Source: a virus. From it: a DNA stretch of 49,581 bases. The position numbers and the translations under genes were made by a program. Where the stretch lies: positions 1-49,581 of IMG/VR virus record IMGVR_UViG_3300033145_000268; one strand, written 5' to 3'. This document shows positions 6,862 to 13,734 of this stretch, piece by piece (position 1 is the stretch's first letter; the number at the start of each line of letters is the position of its first letter). The notes below the pieces were generated by a model. It was not told the origin of the DNA, ran no database searches, and was given only the letters and a program-made list of their open reading frames with translations.

Positions 6862-6945
6862 TGCTGTTAGTGAGAATCGAACTCACATGATCCAGAAGAT
6901 ATGAGATTTACAGGCTCATCCGTCTCCATAACGGGCTACAACAGC
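6862..6945 (-). tRNA. tRNA-Tyr(GTA)
   Basis: Class II, 84 nt. Acceptor GCTGTTG/TAACAGC, loop CTGTAAA (anticodon GTA) with a C-T mismatch closing the loop, long variable arm as in bacterial tRNA-Tyr, T loop TTCGATT, A73. Confidence 0.9.
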
Positions 6946-6952
6946 AATTGTG

Positions 6953-7024
6953 TGACAATTCCTTGAATTGCACAAGGACCTCTGGCTTATGAGACCAGCG
7001 AGTTTACTGTTACTCCAAATTGCC
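6953..7024 (-). tRNA. tRNA-Met(CAT), probably elongator; TGC T loop
   Basis: Acceptor GGCAATT/AATTGTC; a paired first base argues against an initiator. Anticodon arm CTGGT-CTCATAA-GCCAG (CAT). The T loop is TGCAATT and the D loop has AG instead of GG, the same pair of changes as in tRNA-Leu(TAG). An Ile-type CAT tRNA cannot be excluded. Confidence 0.82.
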
Positions 7025-7029
7025 TTATT

Positions 7030-7236
7030 TTAAATTGGCATTAAAACTTTAATTTTACAAACTCCACTACCATATCCGCTCCATGTTTTAGTTACTTTAT
7101 CTTCTAAGGTAAAAATATTTCCATCGGTTATCAAAACATAGTATTTATTTTCTTGCCATGCGTCTACTATTTTTACTTTGAAATCTCTTTCGATATTCAT
7201 TATGAGTTCTTTAATATTCGAATATTCTTTAAGCAT
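7030..7236 (-). CDS. Hypothetical protein (68 aa)
   Basis: Small, mildly basic, with alternating beta-type segments (KYYVLITDGNIFTLEDKV). No motif recognised. It lies just upstream of tRNA-Met in the same transcript. A second ATG at codon 13 is possible. Confidence 0.55.
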   Translation of the reverse strand: MLKEYSNIKELIMNIERDFKVKIVDAWQENKYYVLITDGNIFTLEDKVTKTWSGYGSGVCKIKVLMPI

Positions 7237-7275
7237 AATATTTATATTAATTTGATTTTAAAAAAATAGGAGAGA

Positions 7276-7503
7276 TTAAGCGATCATCATTGTTTCGTCT
7301 TCGTGGTTTGCTAGTGGTTGTGTAAGTAAAACGTAGAATATGCTTCCATCTTCGCTCTCATAGAACAAAAAGCTATGTCCTTTGTTTTTCATTGACAGAT
7401 ACGTTTCATAATATAGTTGGTTTCTGGCTAGGTTTCTAATGTATCTTTCAATAGACTCAGCCATTTGTATCTGGAATTCATCTTCAGTAATTTCTTTACT
7501 CAT
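7276..7503 (-). CDS. Hypothetical protein (75 aa)
   Basis: Start at 7503 chosen because the frame above it has no conserved look and GGTGAG, a rare SD-like match here, lies just upstream of this ATG. The protein is acidic, with a helical N-terminus and a short beta segment (FLFYESEDGSIFYVLL). No known domain. Confidence 0.6.
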   Translation of the reverse strand: MSKEITEDEFQIQMAESIERYIRNLARNQLYYETYLSMKNKGHSFLFYESEDGSIFYVLLTQPLANHEDETMMIA

Positions 7504-7582
7504 ATTCTCACCACCAGTATAAATAATAGACAACAAGAGATGAGTACAATCCACAAAAGTAGCAGAATTTTAACCCATAATC

Positions 7583-7807
7583 TCATTCGTAATTACTCCT
7601 TAGCTTTATTCTAGTCCTCAGCCTTTCAAGTTCTTTGCTCGTCCAAGAGTCTTGTCGGTAAACAATATCTAAGAACGAGTGCATCTCTTCTAGTCGGAGA
7701 TTGCCGAATACTGCGTGAAGAGCTGAATGGAAATGCCTAGGAAGTAGTTGTTCTGAATTGTTATCATATTTTTTCCTTGAAGTAGGAATCCTATGATGCC
7801 GATTCAA
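7583..7807 (-). CDS. Small conserved phage-type protein (HHRIPTSR)
   Basis: 74 residues beginning with a TTG codon; the family-like N-terminus NRHHRIPTSRKK follows at once. The H-H-R-x-P motif and the later FHSALHAVFGN remind me of a small uncharacterised phage family. The His/Asn pattern is reminiscent of HNH-like metal sites, but this is a guess. It is preceded by a strongly structured leader (7850-7965). Confidence 0.6.
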   Translation of the reverse strand: MNRHHRIPTSRKKYDNNSEQLLPRHFHSALHAVFGNLRLEEMHSFLDIVYRQDSWTSKELERLRTRIKLRSNYE

Positions 7808-7849
7808 TTTTTTCTTTCGTTTTCCCAGTTTTATCCTCTCCTTTTACAA

Positions 7850-7965
7850 AGAGCTGACCATATTCACCGAGTGGTGAAATTGGTTTTTGACTTTAGTTGG
7901 TCAGGGGAGAACCCAGGATAACCGAGCTCGTATATAGATTCTCCCCCAACCAACCGAAGTTGGTT
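7850..7965 (-). ncRNA. Structured leader with competing helices
   Basis: Minus strand, between tRNA-Gln and the 7583-7807 gene. Visible pairings: AACCAAC-TTCG-GTTGGTT; a competing helix GTTGGT...GGGGAGAA with TTCTCCCC...ACCAAC; CTGACCA with TGGTCAG; TTCACC-ACTC-GGTGAA. The first two share a strand and exclude each other, as in an attenuator or riboswitch. Ligand or role unknown. Confidence 0.5.
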
Positions 7966-7986
7966 AAGCCTAATAAAAATCTCTTG

Positions 7987-8057
7987 TTGTAAGGGCTGGA
8001 TTCGAACCAACATGAAACGGATCAAAACCGCTTATCCTACCGTTAGATGACCCTACA
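7987..8057 (-). tRNA. tRNA-Gln(TTG)
   Basis: Acceptor TGTAGGG/CCTTACA with the U1-A72 pair usual for Gln, loop TTTTGAT (anticodon TTG), T arm GTTGG-TTCGAAT-CCAGC, A73. Confidence 0.9.
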
Positions 8058-8064
8058 ATATATG

Positions 8065-8136
8065 CTGACCCAGTAGGATTCGAACCTACACCTTTCGTCT
8101 TAACAGGACGACATACTACCGTTATACGACAGATCA
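8065..8136 (-). tRNA. tRNA-Asn(GTT)
   Basis: Acceptor TGATCTG/TGGGTCA, anticodon arm TCGTC-CTGTTAA-GACGA (GTT), T arm GTAGG-TTCGAAT-CCTAC, G73. It is the first tRNA of the transcript from the 8297-8325 promoter; its 5' end directly follows a structured RNA. Confidence 0.92.
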
Positions 8137-8290
8137 ATAATTAGCTAAATACTGGCTAGTAGCATTGCGAGTGAATTGGCACACTATCTACTATACGGAG
8201 TATTTATAAACATTTAGAGTTCTTGGCTATTCTAAGTGTTTCTGCCAGTTATATGACGGACACCAAGCCGCAACCAGAACTTAACTAATT
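8137..8290 (-). ncRNA. Structured 5' RNA with end-to-end helix, upstream of tRNA-Asn (family member d)
   Basis: The predicted transcript start (~8290) falls in the 5' strand of a 13-position helix (8136-8148 with 8281-8293; one G-U wobble in the minus-strand RNA). Inner hairpins include GTTCTG with CAGAAAC and TTAGA with TCTAA. RNase P cut at tRNA-Asn would free a ~154-nt RNA whose two ends are paired. No open frame. Confidence 0.6.
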
Positions 8291-8296
8291 ATTCGT

Positions 8297-8325
8297 AGTA
8301 TAGCATACTTACTACTTTTTGTCAA
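8297..8325 (-). promoter_or_regulatory. Sigma-70-type promoter of the tRNA-Asn/Gln transcript
   Basis: Minus strand: -35 TTGACA at 8320-8325, 17-nt spacer ending TATGC, -10 TATACT at 8297-8302. Near-perfect consensus; predicted start ~8290. Confidence 0.88.
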
Positions 8326-8329
8326 GGAA

Positions 8330-9145
8330 CTATTTGTTTGAATACATTTTTCCTCCCAAAACGAACTTTCCATTGAAAATAATTGGCGTATATACATTGA
8401 AGTTACCATTAGCATAAGAATAAACAATTGCAAAGGCGTGAACCCATCTGTTTGGTCTGCCTTTTCCATAACCCGGAGATTTCATACAAGTACAACCTAT
8501 TGATTGCGCCATGTGAGTTTCCTTCTTTTCGTTGATAGAAACTTTTGTATAAACTTGAACGTCGTGGGTATGACAATACAAAACGGAACCAGTATAAGTA
8601 TCAAGAGTTTTAGCAGAATGATATTTGTTAGTATATGTGTCGTGAACAACAGTCAACTTCCCTATCTTATAAGATCCTTTAATTATATCACTATATCTGT
8701 TTTGTTTCAAATACGGAATCCATTTCCACCCTCTAGCTTCTAATTCAAGAGATATTTCTGGCTCTATCATTCCTTCTAATTGAGGATTCTTTTTAATTAG
8801 CTTGACAGCCCAATACTCGTGATTTCCTGCCATAAAAACTAAGTTAGCCTTTGGAACTATCTTTTCTATTGGCACTAAAATATCATTACTAAATGCTACA
8901 TAGTCTTTCTGTAATCTCCTTCCCTCAAAATATTTAAGATTACCATGTTTCTTCTCCCAATGATTGATAGAAGCCATGTCTAGAGCATCTCCGGACAAGA
9001 TAACTTCATCTGGATTTTCTTTTTTTATAAAATCAAATATAGCACCAATAGTCGGTTTGTGATGATAAGGATGGTGTATGTCTGGAATTATAACTGATAG
9101 TTTAAATCCTTTTTCAATTTCTTTTTTAGTAAATTTTTTTGCCAT
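8330..9145 (-). CDS. Calcineurin-like metallophosphoesterase
   Basis: 271 residues with the metal-ligand motifs in order: PDIHHPYHH (~20), SGDALDM (~50), MAGNHEYW (~110), VVHD and YCHTHD (~190). Such enzymes use two metal ions to split phosphomono- or diesters (nucleotides, nucleic acid ends or proteins); the substrate cannot be told. It is the last gene of the minus operon that starts near 10943. ATG at 9145 without SD. Confidence 0.88.
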   Translation of the reverse strand: MAKKFTKKEIEKGFKLSVIIPDIHHPYHHKPTIGAIFDFIKKENPDEVILSGDALDMASINHWEKKHGNLKYFEGRRLQKDYVAFSNDILVPIEKIVPKANLVFMAGNHEYWAVKLIKKNPQLEGMIEPEISLELEARGWKWIPYLKQNRYSDIIKGSYKIGKLTVVHDTYTNKYHSAKTLDTYTGSVLYCHTHDVQVYTKVSINEKKETHMAQSIGCTCMKSPGYGKGRPNRWVHAFAIVYSYANGNFNVYTPIIFNGKFVLGGKMYSNK

Positions 9146-9149
9146 TATT

Positions 9150-9350
9150 TTATTCTAAATCCCAATTACCATTTTTATGAAAAATAATACTCCAATCAGT
9201 AAATTCTGGATAAATATAAACTGAATTTCCACCATCAGTAACAAAAAACCCAACTGATTGTTGATTAACCAATAATTCTAATAAAAAATTCCAAGTATTT
9301 GTTCTGTTTTCTGAAATTTTGACTTCTATTTTTTTTGTTTCCTTTGCCAT
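9150..9350 (-). CDS. Hypothetical protein (66 aa)
   Basis: Small beta-rich protein (GFFVTDGGNSVYIYPEF, WSIIFHKNGNWDLE), no known domain. It is 4 nt upstream of the phosphoesterase and just downstream of the oversized tRNA-like RNA. Confidence 0.6.
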   Translation of the reverse strand: MAKETKKIEVKISENRTNTWNFLLELLVNQQSVGFFVTDGGNSVYIYPEFTDWSIIFHKNGNWDLE

Positions 9351-9371
9351 TTTATTTATTAATTAATAGTT

Positions 9372-9493
9372 TTGGAGAGGTCGGGAATCAAACCCGACAT
9401 GATGTTCCTGCATCCTTGTACTTCGGAAGTTTAGCACCTGTTCTACGGGTGACTATCCCGCATTTTAGCGTCTACTCTTTCCGCCACTCTCCA
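9372..9493 (-). ncRNA. Oversized class II tRNA-like RNA (isotype unclear)
   Basis: 122 nt. Acceptor TGGAGAG pairs with CTCTCCA; the D arm (GGCGG...GTAGACGC) matches the tRNA-Leu type; the T arm is GTCGGG-TTTGATT-CCCGAC. About 35 nt more than a class II tRNA lie between D and T arms, with several possible hairpins, one a 5-bp/7-nt arm GCGGG-ATAGTCA-CCCGT. No anticodon can be assigned safely. It may be a tRNA with a small intron, a decayed tRNA or a tRNA mimic. Confidence 0.6.
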
Positions 9494-9513
9494 TGTTTTA
9501 TTCTAAGTTCCAA

Positions 9514-9603
9514 TTACCCCTTTTTAGCCCTTGGTTTAAAAATATTCTTTGGTTTTCTTTTTTTAAGCCTATTAAATCTTTTCCTTCTTTTTCTATGACT
9601 CAT
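9514..9603 (-). CDS. Possible basic micro-peptide (29 aa)
   Basis: ATG-started frame, more than half Lys/Arg (begins MSHRKRRKRFNRLKKRK), overlapping the stop of the next gene upstream by 11 nt. Placement in the operon and composition are the only support; a nucleic-acid-binding role would fit. Confidence 0.35.
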   Translation of the reverse strand: MSHRKRRKRFNRLKKRKPKNIFKPRAKKG

Positions 9604-9748
9604 CTTCTTTTACTTTTAAAAATTTTAATGCTTCTGGTTCTGTAATAAACCAATCCCATATTTGTATCATTCTATCCTTTTCTTTCCTCCAAGTAAGAAC
9701 CATCCACATATTCGCCTTACGAACCCACTTTACTTTATTCTCGTTCAT
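9593..9748 (-). CDS. Small Trp-rich hypothetical protein (51 aa)
   Basis: 51 residues with five Trp (KWVRKANMWMVLTWRKEK, IWDWFITEPEAL). The ATG overlaps the upstream stop as ATGA, which supports translation. Function unknown. Confidence 0.6.
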   Translation of the reverse strand: MNENKVKWVRKANMWMVLTWRKEKDRMIQIWDWFITEPEALKFLKVKEDES

Positions 9749-9996
9749 TTTCTTTTTTTATTAGTTACTAAATGAACAAGTCCCCAAAGGTCTCCGCTAA
9801 AAGCTCCTCCTTCTTTAAATTCTCTAATACATTGATCGGTGCATCCCTCGTGTAGGTCTCCCCAGCAATTATCACAACCATGTGTAGGAAAATATTTGTT
9901 AATCAACCTAAACATTTCTAGTCTTACTGCTTGACATTTGTCTGAACAAACTATTGAATTCTCTGTAGCTTCTTTATTACAAATTACACATTTCAT
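9745..9996 (-). CDS. Zinc-binding mini-protein (83 aa)
   Basis: Begins MKCVICNKEATENSIVCSDKC, a C-x2-C...C-x3-C zinc knuckle, with a second Cys group (CDNCWGDLHEGC). ATGA overlaps at both ends make it a tight operon member. The role is likely nucleic acid or protein binding, not provable here. Confidence 0.7.
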   Translation of the reverse strand: MKCVICNKEATENSIVCSDKCQAVRLEMFRLINKYFPTHGCDNCWGDLHEGCTDQCIREFKEGGAFSGDLWGLVHLVTNKKRK

Positions 9997-10172
9997 TTTC
10001 TTCTTCTCTTTCTACCTAATATTTTATCATCAAAGTCTGTGTTACAGCTTCGACAAAAGTTACCACGAACCAGAAACGATGCAAGGCTTTTCTTTATTCC
10101 AGACCCACATCTCATACATCTACTTTTAAGATGTTTTTTACAGGCTAGCTCTTCTTGTGTATAAGTTTTCAT
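9993..10172 (-). CDS. Zinc-ribbon mini-protein (59 aa)
   Basis: Cys pairs CMRCG and CRSCN separated by ~22 residues form a likely zinc ribbon; the tail is basic (GRKRRRK). ATGA overlap with the next gene. Confidence 0.65.
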   Translation of the reverse strand: MKTYTQEELACKKHLKSRCMRCGSGIKKSLASFLVRGNFCRSCNTDFDDKILGRKRRRK

Positions 10173-10173
10173 A

Positions 10174-10614
10174 TTAGTCCCATAGGTTATCGTAATATTT
10201 CATAAACAATTTCATACCTTCTTTTTCTTTGACTATAAGCTTTTCATATCTTTTGCCTTTGTAAAGCCATCCATCATGTATTTTTGCTTTTGCTTCAAAT
10301 CCTTCCGCTATTTTAATAAGAATTTCTTTCCATTTCCAACATTCTTTATTGTGTTTTGCTTTATTGTCAAACAAGTTTCCGGGACAACCATGAACATTTT
10401 TAGCCATGTGTCTGGTAACTTCCGGAATAACTTCCGTTAACATATCGCGCAATCCCCAATTCCATCTATCATCATATCCTCTTGTTAATCTTTGCCACCC
10501 CATTCTTATTTCAAACCAAGTGTCGCTGAAAAATCTTGGAATAGCATATCGCGGATTATTGGAAAATAATCTTTCCATATCATTTAAAAAACCTTTTGTA
10601 TATGTAACTTTCAT
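10174..10614 (-). CDS. Phage-type hypothetical protein (RGYDDRW family-like)
   Basis: 146 residues, Trp-rich. The RLTRGYDDRWNWGL segment followed by a helical part and WKWKEILIKIAEGFEAK is a pattern I know from many phage genomes, always without function. It overlaps the YopX gene by 4 nt. Confidence 0.65.
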   Translation of the reverse strand: MKVTYTKGFLNDMERLFSNNPRYAIPRFFSDTWFEIRMGWQRLTRGYDDRWNWGLRDMLTEVIPEVTRHMAKNVHGCPGNLFDNKAKHNKECWKWKEILIKIAEGFEAKAKIHDGWLYKGKRYEKLIVKEKEGMKLFMKYYDNLWD

Positions 10615-10943
10615 TTTAATAATTCTTTATTTTCATATATGTTGCCTATGACTTCGCCCAAGTCCATAAATCTGTCTAATGATTTCCACCCATAATTCTT
10701 CATATTTACGCCAAAAGTTGCTTCATCAAACTCAACAACATAATTCAAATGACTTCTCTTTAATATATCCCCCTCATAAATCTCAACTCCGTTTTTGTCT
10801 TTGAGTCCTGTGTATTGATTAGCATTTTCAATATCTACAAATGTCCATTTCTCGGGATTAGAAAAAGCCAAATCTCCTAAAGTAAAATAAACCCACTTTT
10901 TCTTTTCACTATGCCAAGCCCTGAATTTTATTTCTCTATTCAT
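10611..10943 (-). CDS. YopX-family protein
   Basis: 110 residues. The start REIKFRAWHSEKKKW, the middle NQYTGLKDKNGVEIYEGDIL and the end LGEVIGNIYEN are the hallmark blocks of the YopX family, common in phages, of unknown function. Start set at 10943 because a longer frame would begin inside the promoter; the leader is then only ~11 nt and has no SD. Confidence 0.88.
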   Translation of the reverse strand: MNREIKFRAWHSEKKKWVYFTLGDLAFSNPEKWTFVDIENANQYTGLKDKNGVEIYEGDILKRSHLNYVVEFDEATFGVNMKNYGWKSLDRFMDLGEVIGNIYENKELLK

Positions 10944-10960
10944 AATTTTGATTATAATTA

Positions 10961-10989
10961 TACTTATCATATTTCAATTACTTTGTCAA
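10961..10989 (-). promoter_or_regulatory. Sigma-70-type promoter of the YopX-phosphoesterase operon
   Basis: Minus strand: -35 TTGACA at 10984-10989, 17-nt spacer ending TATGA, -10 TAAGTA at 10961-10966. Divergent from the promoter at 11014. Confidence 0.78.
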
Positions 10990-11013
10990 GACAAAATGGT
11001 TACAAGGGTACAT

Positions 11014-11042
11014 TTGACAAAAGATGTAAAGTATGATAAGAT
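11014..11042 (+). promoter_or_regulatory. Sigma-70-type promoter of the 11.2-12.6 kb genes
   Basis: -35 TTGACA at 11014-11019, 17-nt spacer ending TATGA, -10 TAAGAT at 11037-11042; predicted start ~11049. Confidence 0.82.
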
Positions 11043-11186
11043 GTCTTTACAATGAATCAGTCGTTGGGGAATGAGAAAGTATAAAACGACTATAAAGACT
11101 GTGCAAATCAGCGGCTCACCAAGAGTTTAAGAGAATACTACTGGGGTTGTCTCACACCTAAAAAGAGACCAAAGTGACGAGGCTAT
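11043..11186 (+). ncRNA. Structured 5' leader
   Basis: ~140 nt before the first gene. AGTCGTT at 11059-11065 pairs with AACGACT at 11085-11091, and GTCTTTA at 11043-11049 could close over it with TAAAGAC at 11093-11099. A further GTCTC/GAGAC hairpin lies ~11143-11170. No open frame; role unknown. Confidence 0.45.
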
Positions 11187-11594
11187 ATGAAAAATTTATT
11201 CAAAAACTTCGAACTTACTCAGTTTCCTACTATCCCTTATAGGTCAACATATCACGAGGGAATAAGATCAAAATTGTTCTTTGAAGCAGACAAATATGGA
11301 TTAATACCAATAGCAGAATATCCTATTTTTATTGAGACTCCAAACTATAAAAGAAAAAATAGAAAAGGTAAAATAGATTTAGTCTGGGCAAATAAAAAAG
11401 GAAAAGCTATTTATGCATTTGAAATAGATTTTTCTATTAAAAATTCTTCTTTATTAAAATTAAAAGAAGTTAATGCTAAACATAAGTATTGGTTATTAGT
11501 TCTCTCTTCAAAAAAGAAAAAACAATACAAAGAAAAGCTTGGTCAAATTCCAAAAAATATTACTGTGATATTGATTGATTCTCCATTGGGATAG
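11187..11594 (+). CDS. PD-(D/E)XK-like nuclease-fold protein (uncertain)
   Basis: 135 residues. GKIDLVWANKKGKAIYAFEID followed by LKLKEVNAKHKYWLLVL has the Asp, then Glu-x-Asp on neighbouring strands, arrangement of restriction-endonuclease-like folds, though the usual Lys after the Glu is replaced by Asp. The N-terminus (YHEGIRSKLFFEADKYGLIP) suits an alpha helix. First gene after the structured leader. Confidence 0.5.
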   Translation: MKNLFKNFELTQFPTIPYRSTYHEGIRSKLFFEADKYGLIPIAEYPIFIETPNYKRKNRKGKIDLVWANKKGKAIYAFEIDFSIKNSSLLKLKEVNAKHKYWLLVLSSKKKKQYKEKLGQIPKNITVILIDSPLG

Positions 11595-11648
11595 TAGGGG
11601 AAACTGTGATCAAAGTTCTGAGGCTATATTAGTTTAATACATAATGAT

Positions 11649-11822
11649 ATGACCATTGCGAAAACAACTCCTTTCTCTGGAAAATATCCACACAGGATTC
11701 ATGGGTCGATAAAAAACAGAAGACAATTTGGAAAAGAATGGCAGAAAAAATTATATAAAAAACGTAAAGAAGAATTAAAATTATATGGAGAATCAAAAAC
11801 AAGGGTTGCGAAGTTTATTTGA
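11649..11822 (+). CDS. Small basic hypothetical protein (57 aa)
   Basis: Frame with ATG at 11649, very Lys/Arg-rich (RQFGKEWQKKLYKKRKEELK). It overlaps the next gene by 38 nt in another frame. The spacer before it repeats GAGGCTATAT, seen also before the previous gene. Confidence 0.45.
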   Translation: MTIAKTTPFSGKYPHRIHGSIKNRRQFGKEWQKKLYKKRKEELKLYGESKTRVAKFI

Positions 11823-12057
11823 AGGTATGAAATCAATGGGCTATTATAAAGATTGTCCTACTTACGAGGATTATCTCTTAAGACAGAAAGTTAAAGAAAA
11901 GTCAATAGAAGAAAATAACGAAAGTGCTATAACACATAATGTTGAATCTGTCAAGGTAGAGGTACAGAAAGTATTATTCAGAGATACATTAGAAGGTCAA
12001 AATCAAAAGGATTTTGATTTTATGTTTGGAACTAAAAAAGATGAAGAAAAATTTTAA
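11785..12057 (+). CDS. Hypothetical protein (90 aa)
   Basis: Soluble, Glu/Lys-rich, with a long polar middle; no domain recognised. It sits among densely overlapping small genes upstream of the Fic gene. Confidence 0.6.
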   Translation: MENQKQGLRSLFEGMKSMGYYKDCPTYEDYLLRQKVKEKSIEENNESAITHNVESVKVEVQKVLFRDTLEGQNQKDFDFMFGTKKDEEKF

Positions 12058-12190
12058 TATAAACAACTTAACAAAGGAAGAGAGTAAAATATTAGACGAA
12101 ATGTACGCTCTAGTATTAGATAGATTATTTATGGCTTATATAGCCGAGCATTTACCACCTATATGGACGAACGAATCGAAGAATTTTTAA
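12041..12190 (+). CDS. Hypothetical protein (49 aa)
   Basis: Short frame with ATG at 12041, overlapping both neighbours; LTKEESKILDEMYALVLDRLFMAYI suggests one amphipathic helix. It bridges the gap before the Fic gene and could act as its small partner (compare the antitoxin-like partners of Fic/Doc proteins), which is only inferred from position. Confidence 0.45.
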   Translation: MKKNFNINNLTKEESKILDEMYALVLDRLFMAYIAEHLPPIWTNESKNF

Positions 12191-12639
12191 AACAAAGTAA
12201 TGCTATTGAGCGCGTATATGACGATGGATCTTTAACCCAAGCTAAATATGCTTGGGAATATTTAATAGAACAAGAGACTTTGGTTCCAGGAATTATTCTG
12301 AAAACTCACAAAATTTTAATGCTTCATCAACGTTTACTGCCAAATGAAAGAGGTTATTTTAGAACTGTGCCAGTTTATATCGGAGGAAAAGAAGCTATGG
12401 ACTCAGCTCTTATACGAGACAACATAGTTGATTGGTGTGTCAAGGGGACAAAGAAAAAGATTGATACGAAAACCTTACATGTAGAGTTTGAAAAGATACA
12501 TCCTTTTGTGGATGGAAATGGTAGAATTGGCAGAATGTTAATGAACTGGCAACGAATAAAAATAACCAAAGAACCTGTTTTAATAATTCATGAAGGAGAA
12601 GAACAGTTGGAATATTATAAGTGGTTTAAAACGTCTTGA
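12163..12639 (+). CDS. Fic-domain protein (AMP-transferase type)
   Basis: 158 residues. The Fic signature HPFVDGNGRIGR is intact: catalytic His, acidic residue, GNGR and final Arg. Near the N-terminus, SNAIE resembles the inhibitory S-x3-E helix motif found in self-inhibited Fic proteins, though the residue after Glu is Arg rather than Gly/Asn. Fic enzymes move AMP or another phosphate-linked group to Ser/Thr/Tyr hydroxyls of target proteins. In a phage it may disarm a host protein or act as a toxin. The 49-aa gene overlaps its start. Confidence 0.88.
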   Translation: MDERIEEFLKQSNAIERVYDDGSLTQAKYAWEYLIEQETLVPGIILKTHKILMLHQRLLPNERGYFRTVPVYIGGKEAMDSALIRDNIVDWCVKGTKKKIDTKTLHVEFEKIHPFVDGNGRIGRMLMNWQRIKITKEPVLIIHEGEEQLEYYKWFKTS

Positions 12640-12664
12640 CAAATAATATATAGTATGCTAAGTT
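12636..12664 (+). promoter_or_regulatory. Sigma-70-type promoter, leaderless gene
   Basis: -35 TTGACA at 12636-12641 (overlapping the Fic stop), 17-nt spacer ending TATGC, -10 TAAGTT at 12659-12664. The start (~12671) falls on the next ATG (12672). Confidence 0.75.
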
Positions 12665-12671
12665 GGAACAT

Positions 12672-12986
12672 ATGAATAAGGGGAAAATAGTTGGAGATAC
12701 ATATATTAAGAGAGTAAGCTTCAGTAAAGCAGTTCTTTGGAGAGACAGAGAAATATCTCTTAATAAGGAAATTGCTGAAAAGCTTTTATTAAAAAAAATA
12801 AAGCACATTAAGTTTATAGATGAAGGAAAGGGAGAGACGTGGATCGCGACAATGAAAAAGATAAAAGAAGTTTGGGAATTAAAGACGGTAGGACAAGAAC
12901 CACAATACTATATACCTATTGAGATTTTTACAAGAAAAACAAAAGAGATGACTGAAAAAGAAGAGCATTTAAAATATTTAGGATAA
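12672..12986 (+). CDS. Hypothetical protein (104 aa), probably leaderless mRNA
   Basis: An in-frame TTG at 12663 lies inside the -10 box, so the ATG at 12672, 7 nt after the -10, is the real start. Basic/mixed, with IKHIKFIDEGKGETWIATMKK and a beta/alpha look. No domain recognised. Confidence 0.65.
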   Translation: MNKGKIVGDTYIKRVSFSKAVLWRDREISLNKEIAEKLLLKKIKHIKFIDEGKGETWIATMKKIKEVWELKTVGQEPQYYIPIEIFTRKTKEMTEKEEHLKYLG

Positions 12987-12990
12987 AACT

Positions 12991-13275
12991 ATGAAAAACT
13001 GGGAAAAAAAGTTAATAAAAATTATTAAGGAAGAACAAACAGAAATTAAAGCGTTAGATGGCATTGGAGCTTATAGAATTGTAAGAGATGACGCTGAATT
13101 TTTTTGGAGATTATCACAGTTAATTGAAGCCTTATTAGAGGAGCAAAAAAAAGATATAGTAGCAGAGTTTTATGCAAAAGCTGTAATGGATAGTGGTTCA
13201 TTAAGAGGTGGAGAAGATACTTTCACTATAACTAAAAAAGATTTAAATGTTATTAGATTAAAAACCTATGAATAA
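12991..13275 (+). CDS. Hypothetical protein (94 aa)
   Basis: Helical, charged (ALLEEQKKDIVAEFYAKAVMD). 4 nt after the previous gene; overlaps the next by 8 nt. No known family. Confidence 0.6.
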   Translation: MKNWEKKLIKIIKEEQTEIKALDGIGAYRIVRDDAEFFWRLSQLIEALLEEQKKDIVAEFYAKAVMDSGSLRGGEDTFTITKKDLNVIRLKTYE

Positions 13276-13585
13276 TAAAGAGATAATTAAAAAGTTTGCC
13301 AAAGAGTTATTCAATAGTGATGGATGGAATATGAATATGTATCACAAGACAAAGCGATTTATAGAAGATGTGTTACAAGAAAAAGACAAAGAATTTATAG
13401 AGATATTGGATAGTTTGAAAATTAAAGATAATTCGTTAAAGTATGGCAAGGAATGTAAAACTTTTATTGACCACGAGCCAAATTGGGATGGAAACTTTTA
13501 TACCTGTTCCAAATGTGGGGAACAATTTAAGTCTGTAAAAGAAATAAACCAAAAAATAGAAGATATAAAAAAGAGATATGAATAA
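13268..13585 (+). CDS. Hypothetical protein with single zinc knuckle (105 aa)
   Basis: N-terminal helix region, then a KECKTFIDHEPNWDG stretch, then CSKCGEQF. The Cys/His pattern could hold a zinc ion. It overlaps both neighbours in the operon. Confidence 0.6.
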   Translation: MNNKEIIKKFAKELFNSDGWNMNMYHKTKRFIEDVLQEKDKEFIEILDSLKIKDNSLKYGKECKTFIDHEPNWDGNFYTCSKCGEQFKSVKEINQKIEDIKKRYE

Positions 13586-13712
13586 AATAAATATATGTAG
13601 AATAGCCCAATGGGCAAGCGAAGAGCTTGGAAAGTGTAGTTGGTGGAAACCTAAAAGAAAGAAGTTTTTGTTTGAAATAATTTTTGAAGCCTATAAAGAC
13701 ATTACAAATTAA
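13578..13712 (+). CDS. Hypothetical protein (44 aa)
   Basis: ATG at 13578 overlaps the previous gene by 8 nt. Contains CSWWKPKRKKFLFEIIFEAY. Too short for assignment. Confidence 0.5.
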   Translation: MNKINICRIAQWASEELGKCSWWKPKRKKFLFEIIFEAYKDITN

Positions 13713-13734
13713 AGAAATCTAATAAAAAAGAGAT

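Noticed and set aside
4714-6904. Plus-strand open frames of 60-80 codons through the tRNA array
   Set aside because: They are antisense to tRNA genes; the repeated GFEP/CRR-like peptides are translations of T arms.
7030-7236. Extra tRNA in the 7.0-7.9 kb gap
   Set aside because: No T-arm consensus on the minus strand between tRNA-Met and tRNA-Gln.
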